Positions 26,796 to 37,207 of a DNA stretch of 44,895 bases are shown piece after piece; within the stretch, counting starts at the first letter, position 1; each line of letters begins with the position of its first letter. The DNA is from Pseudomonas luteola NBRC 103146 (GTDB lineage: Bacteria; Pseudomonadota; Gammaproteobacteria; Pseudomonadales; Pseudomonadaceae), in the NCBI RefSeq assembly GCF_002091675.1, contig NZ_BDAE01000030.1, positions 1 to 44,895 of the forward strand. Reading direction: 5' to 3'. The translations under genes and the position numbers were made by a program. The notes beneath the pieces were generated by a model that was given only the letters and a program-made list of their open reading frames with translations, was not told where the DNA came from and did not search any database.

Positions 26796-27215
26796 ATGAC
26801 CATGCTCACGAAAGAACAGTTGTTGGCCATGCCAGAATCAGAATACATGTCAGCCGATCAGTTGCGCTATTTCGAGGATGTGTTGCGAAACCAGCTCACC
26901 GAAATCACCATGCGCATGGCTGAGGCAACGCAGCTCATCCGCCAAAGATCCGAGTCGACTGACTCAGCTGACGTAGCAACCGATGAGGAAACGAGGCAAA
27001 TCAACATGCGCCAGGCTGAGCATGGGCGCATTCAATGCCGCCGTATTAACGCTGCTCTGGAACGCATCAAGACCCAAGAGTATGGCTGGTGCGAAATAAC
27101 GGGTGAGGCGATTGGGCTTAAGCGCCTGCTTCTTAACCCTACCGCTGAGCTGTCAATCGAAGCTCAAATTCAACGCGAAGCACTCGAAAAGCATATGGCT
27201 CGAAGCTTGGCCTAA
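26796..27215 (+). CDS. DksA-like RNA-polymerase secondary-channel protein, zinc-free type
   Basis: This 139-residue protein shares the DksA layout: MPESEYMSADQLRYF opening, a coiled coil with DSADVAT at the tip (residues 56-62), and the globular YGWCEITGEAIGLKRLL region ending LNPTAELSIEAQ. Of the four zinc cysteines only Cys99 remains; the others are Thr102, Ser120 and Ala123. This resembles the zinc-independent DksA2 of P. aeruginosa. Such proteins bind RNA polymerase with ppGpp and alter transcription of rRNA and other promoters. AGGAG stands nine bases before the ATG. A carried copy could tune host transcription. Confidence 0.85.
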   Translation: MTMLTKEQLLAMPESEYMSADQLRYFEDVLRNQLTEITMRMAEATQLIRQRSESTDSADVATDEETRQINMRQAEHGRIQCRRINAALERIKTQEYGWCEITGEAIGLKRLLLNPTAELSIEAQIQREALEKHMARSLA

Positions 27216-27231
27216 GTCTCCGCACTGATTT

Positions 27232-27271
27232 ACCTTTATGGCCGGGTCAGCGGATCCGGTCGTATAAAGGT
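27232..27271. terminator. Hairpin between convergent genes
   Basis: ACCTTTAT and ATAAAGGT form perfect 8-bp arms around an inner CCGG...CCGG pair. It lies after the DksA-like gene and before the end of the minus-strand gene at 27302, where a bidirectional terminator would be expected. There is no long T tract, so the assignment is tentative. Confidence 0.5.
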
Positions 27272-27301
27272 CTACTGTAGTCAACGCTTAGTACTCCCCG
27301 T

Positions 27302-27637
27302 TCATATCGCTATAGGCAACCGCAAAATGTCCGTAATCTGGACGTTGGCAATAGCGTCATCTAAATCCAAACGCAATATAGCCTTGACTTGATCCTTTAG
27401 TGTTAAAGGCAAAAAAGGATCGACAGCTGCATACCCTAGTACAGTGGACTCTACACGAACGAGGCCATAGACCTGGGCAACTAGATTGATAGCTTCAAAA
27501 GGCTCGATTTTGTCATCAATGGCAATCCAGCTCTGGGCTTCTTCGACGAGGGTAGTCCCCTTCACTTGCGCCAGATAATGGTGCCTCAAAAGCTCTTCCG
27601 CCACGCGTCTATATTGCAATAGTGCTTCGTCAGACAT
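27302..27637 (-). CDS. Hypothetical protein
   Basis: A 111-residue protein starting at an ATG with AGGAAA upstream; the frame is open further upstream but overlaps the divergent gene. It is helical at the N-terminus (ALLQYRRVAEELLRHHYL) and acidic overall. It is transcribed away from the gene at 27714, leaving a 76-bp promoter gap. Not recognised. Confidence 0.6.
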   Translation of the reverse strand: MSDEALLQYRRVAEELLRHHYLAQVKGTTLVEEAQSWIAIDDKIEPFEAINLVAQVYGLVRVESTVLGYAAVDPFLPLTLKDQVKAILRLDLDDAIANVQITDILRLPIAI

Positions 27638-27713
27638 CTCTTGATTTCCTTTCCTAAATTCCTCTATATATTTTATGAATGTTATATTAGTGTAGCCCCT
27701 TAAATAAAGCGCT

Positions 27714-28187
27714 ATGTTTATGAAGTCATCGCTTTCCGACCTGCTGTCGGCTATCGCAACTAGTGAAATTGAAAGCCGGCCAGTTGATGTCTCATCACCA
27801 AGGTTTATCCAGGATGTCATCCGGTCTTGCTCAGGCTTATCGGATGCCATTGATACTGCCTGCCGGTTATTCGAGTCCTTTCGCTCCTATACACTGTCGG
27901 CATACGAAGCAGTAATGCATCTCGACCTCCCCAGCACAGTGAGTAATCAGGAGGCCTCGATACGTTTGCTGTTTGCAGCTCATCGAGGCGGCTTTGAGGC
28001 TTCGCCCTTATTACCTGCATCGGCTAAGGAATGCTTTTCTCGCTTTGTCATAGCGTTCTTACAGAATCTGAGCCCTATGGTTAGTGAGCCGCAGACAGCC
28101 TTCCTATCTGCGCTAACCAGGCTTGCAGACCGATCGAGCGAGGCGATGCAAACGCTTGAGCGATATAAATCACGTAGCTGCGCTTGA
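27714..28187 (+). CDS. Hypothetical protein
   Basis: A 157-residue helical protein, Ser- and Ala-rich (SSLSDLLSAIATSEI; ECFSRFVIAFLQNLS). The start may be either of two ATGs six bases apart. It has no signal peptide or evident motif. The coding assignment relies on length, start and divergent arrangement. Confidence 0.5.
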   Translation: MFMKSSLSDLLSAIATSEIESRPVDVSSPRFIQDVIRSCSGLSDAIDTACRLFESFRSYTLSAYEAVMHLDLPSTVSNQEASIRLLFAAHRGGFEASPLLPASAKECFSRFVIAFLQNLSPMVSEPQTAFLSALTRLADRSSEAMQTLERYKSRSCA

Positions 28188-28341
28188 AATGTGATCGGCA
28201 ATAGTACCGTTATCCGCTCAGCCTGCCTCTGTCGAACGCTGTAGAATCATTGCCATTACGAGGCCCCCTATCTTCCTCTGCCTGGCTATCAATCTGCAGA
28301 ACTGGGCACGCCTTACACTTCGTACCTATGAGGGATCAGCT

Positions 28342-28695
28342 GTGATTAAGCCTAACGCAAAGAATCGCAACCGCCGCCTTAGCAAGAAATTACATGTAGG
28401 TGAGTTTCAGGAGCTAGGCTTCTATTACAGAGCCACCTATGCAGGCAATTCTAATTCCGAAGCCGCCGAAGCGTTGATTGACGAACTTCTAGATTTTGTT
28501 ATTAACCGCGGACTGGAGCTGTCCGGCTGGGTTGAAGAAGGGATCATCGATCGTTTCCAGGGCTCAGCAACAGATGAGGACCGTATGGCCGTAGAATCCT
28601 GGCTTAACGCCCGTCCAGAGCTTACCAACGTCAAGGTAAGCCCTCTCATCGACATGTGGTATGAAGGTGAAGAACACGCCTTTCCAGTGGCCTAA
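28342..28695 (+). CDS. YggL-family ribosome-associated protein
   Basis: The protein of 117 residues starts at a GTG with GAGGGA upstream and shows the YggL (DUF469) signature: NRRLSKKLHVGEFQELGF near the N-terminus, then LIDELLDFVINRGLELSG, a segment DEDRMAVESWL, and VSPLIDMWYEGE at the end. Chromosomal YggL is a small protein that associates with the large ribosomal subunit. Together with the DksA-like gene this suggests the replicon carries functions acting on host gene expression. The family's glycine-rich middle (FGGG) is replaced by GWVEEG, so it is a diverged member. Confidence 0.85.
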   Translation: MIKPNAKNRNRRLSKKLHVGEFQELGFYYRATYAGNSNSEAAEALIDELLDFVINRGLELSGWVEEGIIDRFQGSATDEDRMAVESWLNARPELTNVKVSPLIDMWYEGEEHAFPVA

Positions 28696-28776
28696 CAATT
28701 CATAGTCATAGAAATGGTGTTATGGCTCCCTTGTATCTATCGTTTTTTAAGATTCGGCAAAGCGATTCATAGCTCT

Positions 28777-28986
28777 TCAGCTTTTTGCCGATTCTCTAAT
28801 GATCAGCCTAGACAGCCATCCTAGGAGGATTGGGTTGGCCAGAAAAAGAGTGCCTACCGCTAACTTAATGGCTAATGGCGCATCAGTAGGTAGCTTAATC
28901 CATAAGAAAAATGCAGGGATTGCCCAGGCAAGATTAAGGCAAACAAGGGCAATATAGTCACGCCAAGACTTCTTGGGGGTACTCAT
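28777..28986 (-). CDS. Small membrane protein
   Basis: A 69-residue protein with two hydrophobic helices, about residues 13-30 (LVCLNLAWAIPAFFLWI) and 39-61 (PLAIKLAVGTLFLANPILLGWL), and a basic C-terminus. The ATG at 28986 fits best; the upstream open frame lacks start signals. An inverted repeat (TCGGCAAA and TTTGCCGA) spans its stop codon and may aid termination. Family unknown. Confidence 0.6.
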   Translation of the reverse strand: MSTPKKSWRDYIALVCLNLAWAIPAFFLWIKLPTDAPLAIKLAVGTLFLANPILLGWLSRLIIRESAKS

Positions 28987-29091
28987 GGTGGTCACTACGC
29001 AGCTACCAGAAGGGATGATTAACAGATGCGCAATAAGGCCTGGCGCAGCCAGGCTACTACACATACAAAAAATACGATGCTTGAAATGAGG

Positions 29092-29637
29092 TTATCTCTG
29101 AGCGCGCAGGGCCTTCATACGTTTGTTGAATTCGCGCCAATCCTCTAAATCAACTGGGGCTACCTGCACATCATCTGCGTCTGAAAACCAAAAGGCGTGA
29201 CGCTCAGGCTGACCAAACGTGAAATGAACGCGCATTCGGCCTGCTACAAGCTCTGTAGCAACAATATGAGCGTCGGGCCAAAGCATAAGAGCAATATCAC
29301 TAGCCTCTTCAAGCTCGTCGCCAACGCCTTGGTGTTTATCACAACATTCCTTTGTGCAGAACGCTTGAATCTCCGTCATGACAGCCGCGTTAGGGCGATC
29401 GATCCGCTTGGAACAATAGGCGCACTCCACATAGAAATCACGCTTAAGTAGCTCTAGAGGAGGAACATAACCTTTCTCGATGAAAGTATCAGCCCACGAC
29501 GCGCGCGCCGCTTTGATGTCGCTCTCATCCAGGTCTCTCATGTCCGCATAGTCGATGATGGCCTGATTTTTTGACATAGCAAACACTATGCTTCTGCGGC
29601 CAGCAGCCTGCACCTCAAACGCTCTATTGAGTTCCAC
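29092..29637 (-). CDS. Hypothetical protein with a zinc-finger-like cysteine set
   Basis: This 181-residue protein contains CAYC and, about 23 residues on, CTKECC, a probable treble-clef or zinc-ribbon finger. The N-terminal third is helical and acidic, and the C-terminal part is strand-rich (MRVHFTFGQPERHAFWF). It starts at a GTG at 29637, or at an ATG at 29577 that gives 161 residues. The function is unknown; DNA or protein binding is likely. Confidence 0.6.
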   Translation of the reverse strand: MELNRAFEVQAAGRRSIVFAMSKNQAIIDYADMRDLDESDIKAARASWADTFIEKGYVPPLELLKRDFYVECAYCSKRIDRPNAAVMTEIQAFCTKECCDKHQGVGDELEEASDIALMLWPDAHIVATELVAGRMRVHFTFGQPERHAFWFSDADDVQVAPVDLEDWREFNKRMKALRAQR

Positions 29638-29660
29638 GATATACCCCGTAATGTTAAAGA

Positions 29661-29882
29661 TTACGCCCTGGCGCCCTGATGAAGATCCACTACCTCAGGT
29701 TCTGGCTGTGGCCCAAGCAGGTATTCGTCGCTACCCAATTCTCCCTGCAGGCGCCCGTTGAAGCATTTGAAACTTGCCCCGTAACGATCATGATCAATGA
29801 CCACTGGCAAGGGTTTGGCCAGTTGAGGAGTAATGAGCCAATAAAGGCCATCGGTAGAGGGTATGAAATTGTGCTTAGTCAT
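29661..29882 (-). CDS. Small hypothetical protein
   Basis: A 73-residue protein (MTKHNFIPSTDGLYWL, later HDRYGASFKCFNGRLQGELG), ending 23 bases before the start of the zinc-finger-like gene, so likely its operon partner. The start is uncertain, because the frame is open further upstream. Not recognised. Confidence 0.5.
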   Translation of the reverse strand: MTKHNFIPSTDGLYWLITPQLAKPLPVVIDHDRYGASFKCFNGRLQGELGSDEYLLGPQPEPEVVDLHQGARA

Positions 29883-30116
29883 AGCCTGGGTTGCCAGCTT
29901 TGGATGAGAAACCAAGGGGCCGTTTGATAGCCTTGCGCCTGAATAGCTAGGCGCCAACTATGCTGCTAGAGAGCCGGCCGTATCCCGGAGCCACCCTCAT
30001 ATATTTCTCAGGTGACAAGCGCCATGGTGCAGCGTGGTGACTGACAAGTCAATGCTAATGTCTATTCAATAGCATAACTTTACAGGTAACCGACCAACGA
30101 TATTACGATTATTTAT

Positions 30117-30539
30117 CTAAAATTCAAAAACCCATTCGGCAGTCGGATATTTAGCGGTAGCCCCTTGGCTCGGCGGTTGAAAGCCAGAAAGCCACTGCTT
30201 AATTTCTTCTACTGTAGCCCTTGACAGTTCATAAGCCTGGCCTCTTTCCTTTTTTACACCCAAGAAGAGACCTTTACTGCTGTCTAAGTCATCCATTGTT
30301 GACCCGCAGAAAACAGTTATGAACTCACCCATCCCCTTACATGAGGTCAAGGGGTCGTAGAAGCTCAGCCAGTACTCATTATCTTCTTTCGTGTAATCGT
30401 TTAGCCTCACGACATTGATTGGATCGCCTCCAATCGATAAGACTTCTTTTGCTGCAATCTTAAAATTTGTATCAGCCAATCTTATCTGCTTTGCCCTTGT
30501 GCTAGCTCTGTCATGCACGCTTTCTGAACTTTTTCTCAT
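30117..30539 (-). CDS. Hypothetical protein with MRKS start
   Basis: A 140-residue protein with a basic N-terminal helix (DRASTRAKQIRLADTNFKIA), a strand-rich middle (EYWLSFYDPLTS, GEFITVFCG) and an aromatic C-terminus. It is the last gene of a minus-strand run that starts with the gene broken by the transposon. Not recognised. Confidence 0.6.
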   Translation of the reverse strand: MRKSSESVHDRASTRAKQIRLADTNFKIAAKEVLSIGGDPINVVRLNDYTKEDNEYWLSFYDPLTSCKGMGEFITVFCGSTMDDLDSSKGLFLGVKKERGQAYELSRATVEEIKQWLSGFQPPSQGATAKYPTAEWVFEF

Positions 30540-30602
30540 CTTTCATCCAATCGTACTGACACCTTTTGCCTATGCTAAGACGATGTCGTATGCATACAAC
30601 AT

Positions 30603-31205
30603 TTAAATTGTTTGGCCACCTGAAGCGTCACAACTCGTGCTTACCTCTTGCCAGACGCATAATGACTCACCGGAACTTAACCACAGAGCACTTGGTTCTG
30701 GTTCGGCTGATCCAGGGTTAAACGAAATTCGTATTGAAAGGCTATCCCCTGCTTTACCATCAAGCGTCTCAGTAGCCATTTTTCGAGAATAGACAACCGG
30801 GCCTCCGGAAGTTGACTCGACTAACCAGTCCGACATGCTCGAACAAACGAGACCTTCCCCTAAATCGAGCGCCGAAGTGAAGCCATGTACTATTGCTAAA
30901 CGCTGGGCAATAATGCTTCGGACATGTAGATCTTCTAAAAGAACCGTGACGTCCGATTCGCTAAATCCACTGTCAAGAAGATATCCCAACTGGTAAGCGA
31001 CACCAGCATTGTTCGCATCAGAAGCGGTACGTGACGCCTGGTTGTAGCTAACCCCTGTAACACTTGAGTAGTGCTCTGTAGCATCATGAACAAGATCGTC
31101 TAGATGTTGCTCAATCAGGTTGTATGCCTGAGCTTTGCTGACAAGGTTTTCTAATACTTGCGCTTTAGAGTCGACGACACTATCTGAGGTGGTAGGCTTT
31201 CTCAT
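30603..31205 (-). CDS. Hypothetical protein with MRKP start
   Basis: A 200-residue acidic protein with AAGGA eight bases before the ATG. Its N-terminal half is helical (VLENLVSKAQAYNLIEQHLDD) and its C-terminal half is strand-rich (GDSLSIRISFNPGSAEPEPS). It follows the preceding gene by only 11 bases, so the two are co-transcribed. Not recognised. Confidence 0.65.
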   Translation of the reverse strand: MRKPTTSDSVVDSKAQVLENLVSKAQAYNLIEQHLDDLVHDATEHYSSVTGVSYNQASRTASDANNAGVAYQLGYLLDSGFSESDVTVLLEDLHVRSIIAQRLAIVHGFTSALDLGEGLVCSSMSDWLVESTSGGPVVYSRKMATETLDGKAGDSLSIRISFNPGSAEPEPSALWLSSGESLCVWQEVSTSCDASGGQTI

Positions 31206-31216
31206 GGATTCCGTCC

Positions 31217-31627
31217 TTAGTGAAGGGATATATTTGGGTCAAGATCCTGATCAGGATCGAAGACACCATTCGGGTCCCAGGCATCCAGGCCAGCTTTGCG
31301 GCAAGCGGAAATAGATGCTGCCGTATGATTGAAGACGTCAGCGGTAACGGCAACAAACCTCAATTGAGAAAGGAAATCTTCCTTCTCTTCAGCAGGTAAA
31401 TCCCATGTTTCAACAAAATCTCTGGCCTCCTCCATAGACGGCCAGCATGGAGCAGCCTCCTGGCCAACAGGATCTAATTTGCTCCAGAAGCCTAGTCCCA
31501 GCATATGACCAAGAAAGACTCCGTCTTTGCTATGAGCTATAACGTAGCCCTCACTATGATCGGATAATCTGGTTTTATCTGCTGAATCTTCGACCGGAAT
31601 TTCATTGCCCAAGGAAGGTTTACGCAT
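31217..31627 (-). CDS. Hypothetical protein with MRKP start
   Basis: A 136-residue acidic protein starting at the ATG at 31627, which has GAGG five bases upstream; an ATG 36 bases further upstream is less well supported. It contains a strand-rich part (GYVIAHSKDGVFLGHMLGLG) and an Asp-rich C-terminus (DPNGVFDPDQDLDPNI). It lies 73 bases after the broken gene and is part of the same run. Not recognised. Confidence 0.6.
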   Translation of the reverse strand: MRKPSLGNEIPVEDSADKTRLSDHSEGYVIAHSKDGVFLGHMLGLGFWSKLDPVGQEAAPCWPSMEEARDFVETWDLPAEEKEDFLSQLRFVAVTADVFNHTAASISACRKAGLDAWDPNGVFDPDQDLDPNISLH

Positions 31628-31700
31628 CAGGGCCTCGTGGAAATAAGTATGGTTAGCTGGCATGGCACGGACTGGTTTAGAGTGGTTTGATTAGTCGAAC

Positions 31701-32540
31701 TTACAGGCCGAATGCATAGCCTTCATCGGACACCGTTCTGTCTACAGTAGGGTTCAGCACCCTAGAGAAACCATTAATCTCAAACCAGGTTGCAAGGGGA
31801 ATATCGAAGTGAAGCTCTGAGCTTATCTCCATCTGTTCAGCTGTTCTTTCCAGACAGGCTTGCAGCACCGCATCGGTTGCAGGCAGAACGCGCATCTCTT
31901 CATCGAAATCTGTTGCGAGACCAAGATCAGCGGCGAATAGCCCGCCTTGATTAGTGATGTGGCCTATTAGCAGATCCTGGTCTGGTTCAGCCCAATAAAT
32001 TCCGTCTTGGCCTTTGCCGAGCACGCCCACCCTTGCCTTAACAGGCTCATTGGAGTGAGCGTTTTCTTGAGAGCAGAGCGTCCTTAATACAGCCTTGTAA
32101 TTCTCAAGGCCCTCTTCGCGCAGGGCTCGTGCTGGATGCCTAGTTGTAAACTCAAGATCCTGTTTAAATTGAGCGATCAAACGAGCATATTCAGCTTCGT
32201 ATGATTCAGGCGCCTTGTATTGAGCAGTGGTCCAGCCACTGGTTTTATAGGAGCAAGTACGGCCCATTTCCATAATGTGAAGACGGATTAGATCTTGAAG
32301 GGTCTGTGACATCCGGGATCGGGCCATAAGGAAACGCTGAGGTTCGATCATTTGCTCGCTAGCAATTTCAAACTTGTAGCTGTCCCAGGTCGAGCCAAAC
32401 CAGTCTTGATTAATCTGCCAAACTCCAACGATCTGACTCGTCCCGGCAGAGGTTGTACCTGCTTCAAAACCCCACTCACGAGCATGTACCCGATAATTGT
32501 CTTTTAAGGTCTCATATCGAGTGAAAGCATCGTTATTCTT
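31701..32540 (-). pseudogene. 3' part of a gene split by the transposon
   Basis: This fragment runs open from the transposon edge to a TAA-type end at 31701, including about 63 codons upstream of the first internal ATG (32351). Joining it to 40771-40994, with one copy of the duplicated TTCTT removed, gives a single 352-codon frame. The product is a soluble, mixed alpha/beta protein of unknown function (TSAGTSQIVGVWQINQDWFG; KARVGVLGKGQDGIYWAEPD). An internal start could still make a 216-residue fragment. The following genes may suffer polar effects. Confidence 0.85.
32536..32540. repeat. Target-site duplication, left copy (TTCTT)
   Basis: TTCTT directly precedes the left terminal repeat and recurs directly after the right one at 40771-40775. 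A 5-bp duplication is what Tn3-family transposition leaves. Confidence 0.95.
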
Positions 32541-32578
32541 GGGGTCGTCTCAGAAAACGGAAAATAAAGCACGCTAAG
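32541..32578 (+). repeat. Left terminal inverted repeat (38 bp)
   Basis: It opens GGGGTCGTCTCAGAAAACGG and ends ACGCTAAG. The merR stop codon lies inside it. The match to the right end is 37 of 38 bases (T at position 8 here, C there). Confidence 0.97.
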
Positions 32579-33008
32579 GCATAGCCGAACCTGCCAAGCT
32601 TGCTCCACCCTGTAGTGACGCGATCAGCGGGCAGGAAACGTTCCCCCTTCGCGCATGGCAGGCGCACACCAACTCAGACAGCACGGCCTCCATGCGCGCC
32701 AGGTCAGCCATTTTCTCGCGCACGTCCTTGAGCTTGTGCTCGGCCAGACTGCTGGCTTCCTCGCAATGGGTGCCATCCTCCAGCCGCAGCAGCTCGGCGA
32801 TCTCATCCAGGCTGAAGCCCAGCCGCTGGGCTGATTTCACGAAGCGCACCCGCGTTACATCCGCCTCGCCATAGCGGCGGATGCTGCCATAGGGCTTGTC
32901 AGGCTCCAGCAACAAGCCCTTGCGCTGATAGAAACGGATGGTCTCCACATTGACCCCGGCCGCCTTGGCGAAAACGCCAATGGTCAGGTTCTCCAAATTG
33001 TTTTCCAT
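32574..33008 (-). CDS. merR: Mercury-responsive regulator MerR
   Basis: This 144-residue regulator has an N-terminal winged helix ([20 protein letters not shown]) and the three mercury-binding cysteines: Cys82 (THCEE), Cys117 (VCACH) and Cys126 (VSCP). It binds the dyad between the -35 and -10 elements of the divergent mer promoter, represses without Hg(II), and underwinds the DNA to activate with it. The start ATG lies just left of the operator; its TAG is inside the terminal repeat. Confidence 0.97.
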
Positions 33009-33013
33009 ATCGC

Positions 33014-33044
33014 TTGACTCCGTACATGAGTACGGAAGTAAGGT
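33014..33044 (+). promoter_or_regulatory. mer operator and promoter for merT
   Basis: The -35 TTGACT (33014-33019) and -10 TAAGGT (33039-33044) are separated by 19 bases, the abnormally long spacer of MerR-type promoters. The spacer holds the MerR dyad CCGTACATGAGTACGG (33020-33035). It also lies over the merR promoter region, giving divergent control. Confidence 0.95.
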
Positions 33045-33079
33045 TACGCTATCCAATTTCAATTCGAAAGGACAAGCGC

Positions 33080-33430
33080 ATGTCTGAACCAAAAACCGGG
33101 CGCGGCGCGCTCTTCACTGGAGGGCTTGCCGCCATCCTCGCCTCGGCTTGCTGCCTCGGGCCGTTGGTTCTGATCGCCTTGGGGTTCAGCGGCGCTTGGA
33201 TCGGCAACTTGGCGGTGTTGGAACCCTATCGCCCCATCTTTATCGGCGTGGCGCTGGTGGCGTTGTTCTTCGCCTGGCGGCGCATCTACCGGCAGGCAGC
33301 GGCCTGCAAACCGGGTGAGGTCTGCGCGATTCCCCAAGTGCGAGCTACTTACAAGCTCATTTTCTGGATCGTGGCCGCGCTGGTTCTGGTCGCGCTCGGA
33401 TTTCCCTACGTCATGCCATTTTTCTACTGA
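33080..33430 (+). CDS. merT: Mercuric ion transporter MerT
   Basis: This 116-residue inner-membrane protein has three hydrophobic helices. A Cys pair sits in the first ([10 protein letters not shown]) and a second pair (ACKPGEVC) in the cytoplasmic loop; Hg(II) passes from MerP through these to MerA. The ATG at 33080 lies 36 bases after the mer -10 element, leaving a short leader with GAAAGGA. It is the first gene of the operon. Confidence 0.97.
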
Positions 33431-33442
33431 TCGGAGTTCACC

Positions 33443-33718
33443 ATGAAGAAACTGTTTGCCTCCCTCGCCCTCGCCGCCGTTGTTGCCCCCGTCTGGGCCG
33501 CCACCCAGACCGTCACGCTGTCCGTACCGGGCATGACCTGCTCCGCCTGCCCGATCACTGTCAAGAAGGCGATTTCCAAGGTCGAAGGCGTCAGCAAAGT
33601 TGACGTGACTTTCGAGACACGCCAAGCGGTCGTCACCTTCGACGATGCCAAGACCAGCGTGCAGAAGCTGACCAAGGCAACCGCAGACGCGGGCTATCCG
33701 TCCAGCGTCAAGCAGTGA
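33443..33718 (+). CDS. merP: Periplasmic mercury-binding protein MerP
   Basis: This 91-residue protein has a signal peptide (MKKLFASLALAAVVAPVWA) and one heavy-metal-associated domain with GMTCSAC. It captures Hg(II) in the periplasm and hands it to MerT. It starts 12 bases after merT. Confidence 0.97.
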   Translation: MKKLFASLALAAVVAPVWAATQTVTLSVPGMTCSACPITVKKAISKVEGVSKVDVTFETRQAVVTFDDAKTSVQKLTKATADAGYPSSVKQ

Positions 33719-33777
33719 GTCACTGAAAACGGCACCGCAGCACAACGGACGTCATTGTCTGGCGCCACAAACGATAA

Positions 33778-35475
<1,698 letters not shown>

Positions 35476-35492
35476 GAAAAAGGAGGTGTTCA

Positions 35493-35858
35493 ATGAACGC
35501 CTACACGGTGTCCCGGCTGGCTCTTGATGCCGGGGTGAGCGTGCATATCGTGCGCGACTACCTGCTGCGCGGATTGCTGCGCCCGGTGGCGTGCACACCA
35601 GGCGGCTACGGCTTGTTCGATGACGCCGCCTTGCAACGGCTGTGCTTCGTGCGGGCGGCCTTCGAGGCGGGCATCGGCCTCGACGCGCTGGCGCGGCTGT
35701 GCCGGGCGCTGGATGCGGCGGACGGCGACGAAGCGGCCGCGCAGCTTGCCCTGCTGCGTCAGTTCGTCGAGCGTCGGCGCGAAGCGTTGGCCGATCTGGA
35801 AGTGCAGTTGGCCACCCTGCCGACCGAGCCGGCACAGCACGCGGAGAGTCTGCCATGA
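35493..35858 (+). CDS. merD: Secondary mer regulator MerD
   Basis: This 121-residue MerR-type protein ([20 protein letters not shown]) down-regulates the mer operon after induction by displacing MerR. AAGGAGG precedes the ATG. It overlaps merE by four bases (ATGA). Confidence 0.95.
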   Translation: MNAYTVSRLALDAGVSVHIVRDYLLRGLLRPVACTPGGYGLFDDAALQRLCFVRAAFEAGIGLDALARLCRALDAADGDEAAAQLALLRQFVERRREALADLEVQLATLPTEPAQHAESLP

Positions 35859-36091
35859 ACAACCCCGAGCGCTTGCCGTCCGAGACGCACAAACCGATCA
35901 CCGGCTACCTGTGGGGCGGACTGGCTGTGCTGACTTGCCCCTGCCACCTGCCCATCCTCGCTGTCGTGCTGGCCGGCACAACCGCCGGTGCTTTCCTCGG
36001 CGAGCATTGGGTCATCGCGGCGCTCGGTTTGACCGGCCTGTTCCTTCTGTCCCTGTCGCGGGCGTTGCGGGCATTCAGGGAAAGAGAATGA
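35855..36091 (+). CDS. merE: Mercury transport protein MerE
   Basis: This 78-residue protein has two hydrophobic helices and the CPCHLP motif in the first, which binds mercury. MerE is a broad mercurial transporter. It overlaps both neighbours by four bases, so the last three genes are translationally coupled. Confidence 0.95.
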   Translation: MNNPERLPSETHKPITGYLWGGLAVLTCPCHLPILAVVLAGTTAGAFLGEHWVIAALGLTGLFLLSLSRALRAFRERE

Positions 36092-37077
36092 GCGCTTTCC
36101 GGCCGGATGGATGGACGACGCCGGAACTGGCCCAAGCGGTCGAGCGCGGGCAGCTTGAACTGCACTACCAGCCCGTCGTCGATCTGCGCAGTGGTGGGAT
36201 TGTCGGCGCGGAAGCCCTGTTGCGCTGGCGTCATCCGACGCTTGGACTATTGCCACCGGGCCAGTTCCTGCCCGTGGTCGAATCGTCCGGCCTGATGCCT
36301 GAAATCGGCGCTTGGGTGCTGGGCGAAGCCTGCCGCCAGATGCGTGACTGGCGAATGCTGGCATGGCGACCGTTCCGGCTGGCCGTCAATGTTTCGGCGA
36401 GCCAAGTGGGACCGGACTTCGACGGGTGGGTAAAGGGCGTGCTGGCTGATGCCGAGTTGCCCGCCGAGTATCTCGAAATCGAGCTGACCGAATCGGTCGC
36501 GTTTGGTGATCCGGCGATCTTCCCCGCCCTGGACGCCTTGCGGCAGATCGGTGTGCGCTTCGCCGCCGATGACTTCGGGACGGGGTATTCCTGTCTGCAA
36601 CATCTGAAGTGCTGCCCAATCAGCACGCTCAAGATCGACCAATCGTTTGTCGCCGGGCTCGCCAACGACCGCCGCGACCAAACCATCGTGCACACCGTGA
36701 TTCAGCTTGCGCACGGGCTGGGCATGGATGTGGTGGCTGAAGGCGTGGAAACATCGGCGAGTCTTGATCTATTGCGACAAGCGGACTGCGACACAGGACA
36801 AGGCTTCCTGTTCGCGAAGCCAATGCCGGCGGCGGCATTCGCCGTCTTCGTCAGTCAATGGAGGGGTGCCACCATGAATGCAAGTGACTCGACCACCACC
36901 AGTTGCTGCGTGTGCTGCAAGGAAATCCCGCTCGATGCCGCCTTCACCCCGGAAGGCGCGGAATACGTCGAGCACTTCTGCGGGTTGGAGTGTTATCAAC
37001 GCTTCGAAGCGCGTGCCAAGACAGGGAACGAAACCGATGCCGATCCGAACGCCTGCGACTCGCTACCGTCAGATTGA
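36088..37077 (+). CDS. EAL-domain protein with C-terminal cysteine motif (Tn21-group orf2)
   Basis: This 329-residue protein has an EAL cyclic-di-GMP phosphodiesterase domain (residues about 12-245) with the key motifs present: [28 protein letters not shown] and AEGVET. A short C-terminal DUF3330-like segment follows, with CCVCC and CGLEC clusters that may bind metal. It is the usual orf2 of Tn501-type elements, truncated in Tn21. Catalytic residues appear complete, so it may be an active phosphodiesterase. It starts inside the merE stop. Confidence 0.9.
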   Translation: MSAFRPDGWTTPELAQAVERGQLELHYQPVVDLRSGGIVGAEALLRWRHPTLGLLPPGQFLPVVESSGLMPEIGAWVLGEACRQMRDWRMLAWRPFRLAVNVSASQVGPDFDGWVKGVLADAELPAEYLEIELTESVAFGDPAIFPALDALRQIGVRFAADDFGTGYSCLQHLKCCPISTLKIDQSFVAGLANDRRDQTIVHTVIQLAHGLGMDVVAEGVETSASLDLLRQADCDTGQGFLFAKPMPAAAFAVFVSQWRGATMNASDSTTTSCCVCCKEIPLDAAFTPEGAEYVEHFCGLECYQRFEARAKTGNETDADPNACDSLPSD

Positions 37078-37195
37078 GGCATACCCTAACTTGGCGTCAG
37101 ACCATCCGGCGCTAAATCGTCAGAATAGAGTTGCCTTCCGAATTGATTGACATACGCCGTCAAGGGTCATAGATTTCTTCCTGACACATTTCCCT
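37066..37195 (+). other. res site for cointegrate resolution (boundaries approximate)
   Basis: The short gap between orf2 and tnpR occupies the position of res in Tn21/Tn501 elements. The stretch beginning CGTCAGATTGAGGCATAC resembles subsite I; CGTCAGAATAG and TGACATACGCCGTCA further on should be parts of subsites II and III. TnpR binds and recombines here, and the tnpR and tnpA promoters overlap it. Confidence 0.75.
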
Positions 37196-37207
37196 CAGGA
37201 GGATACC

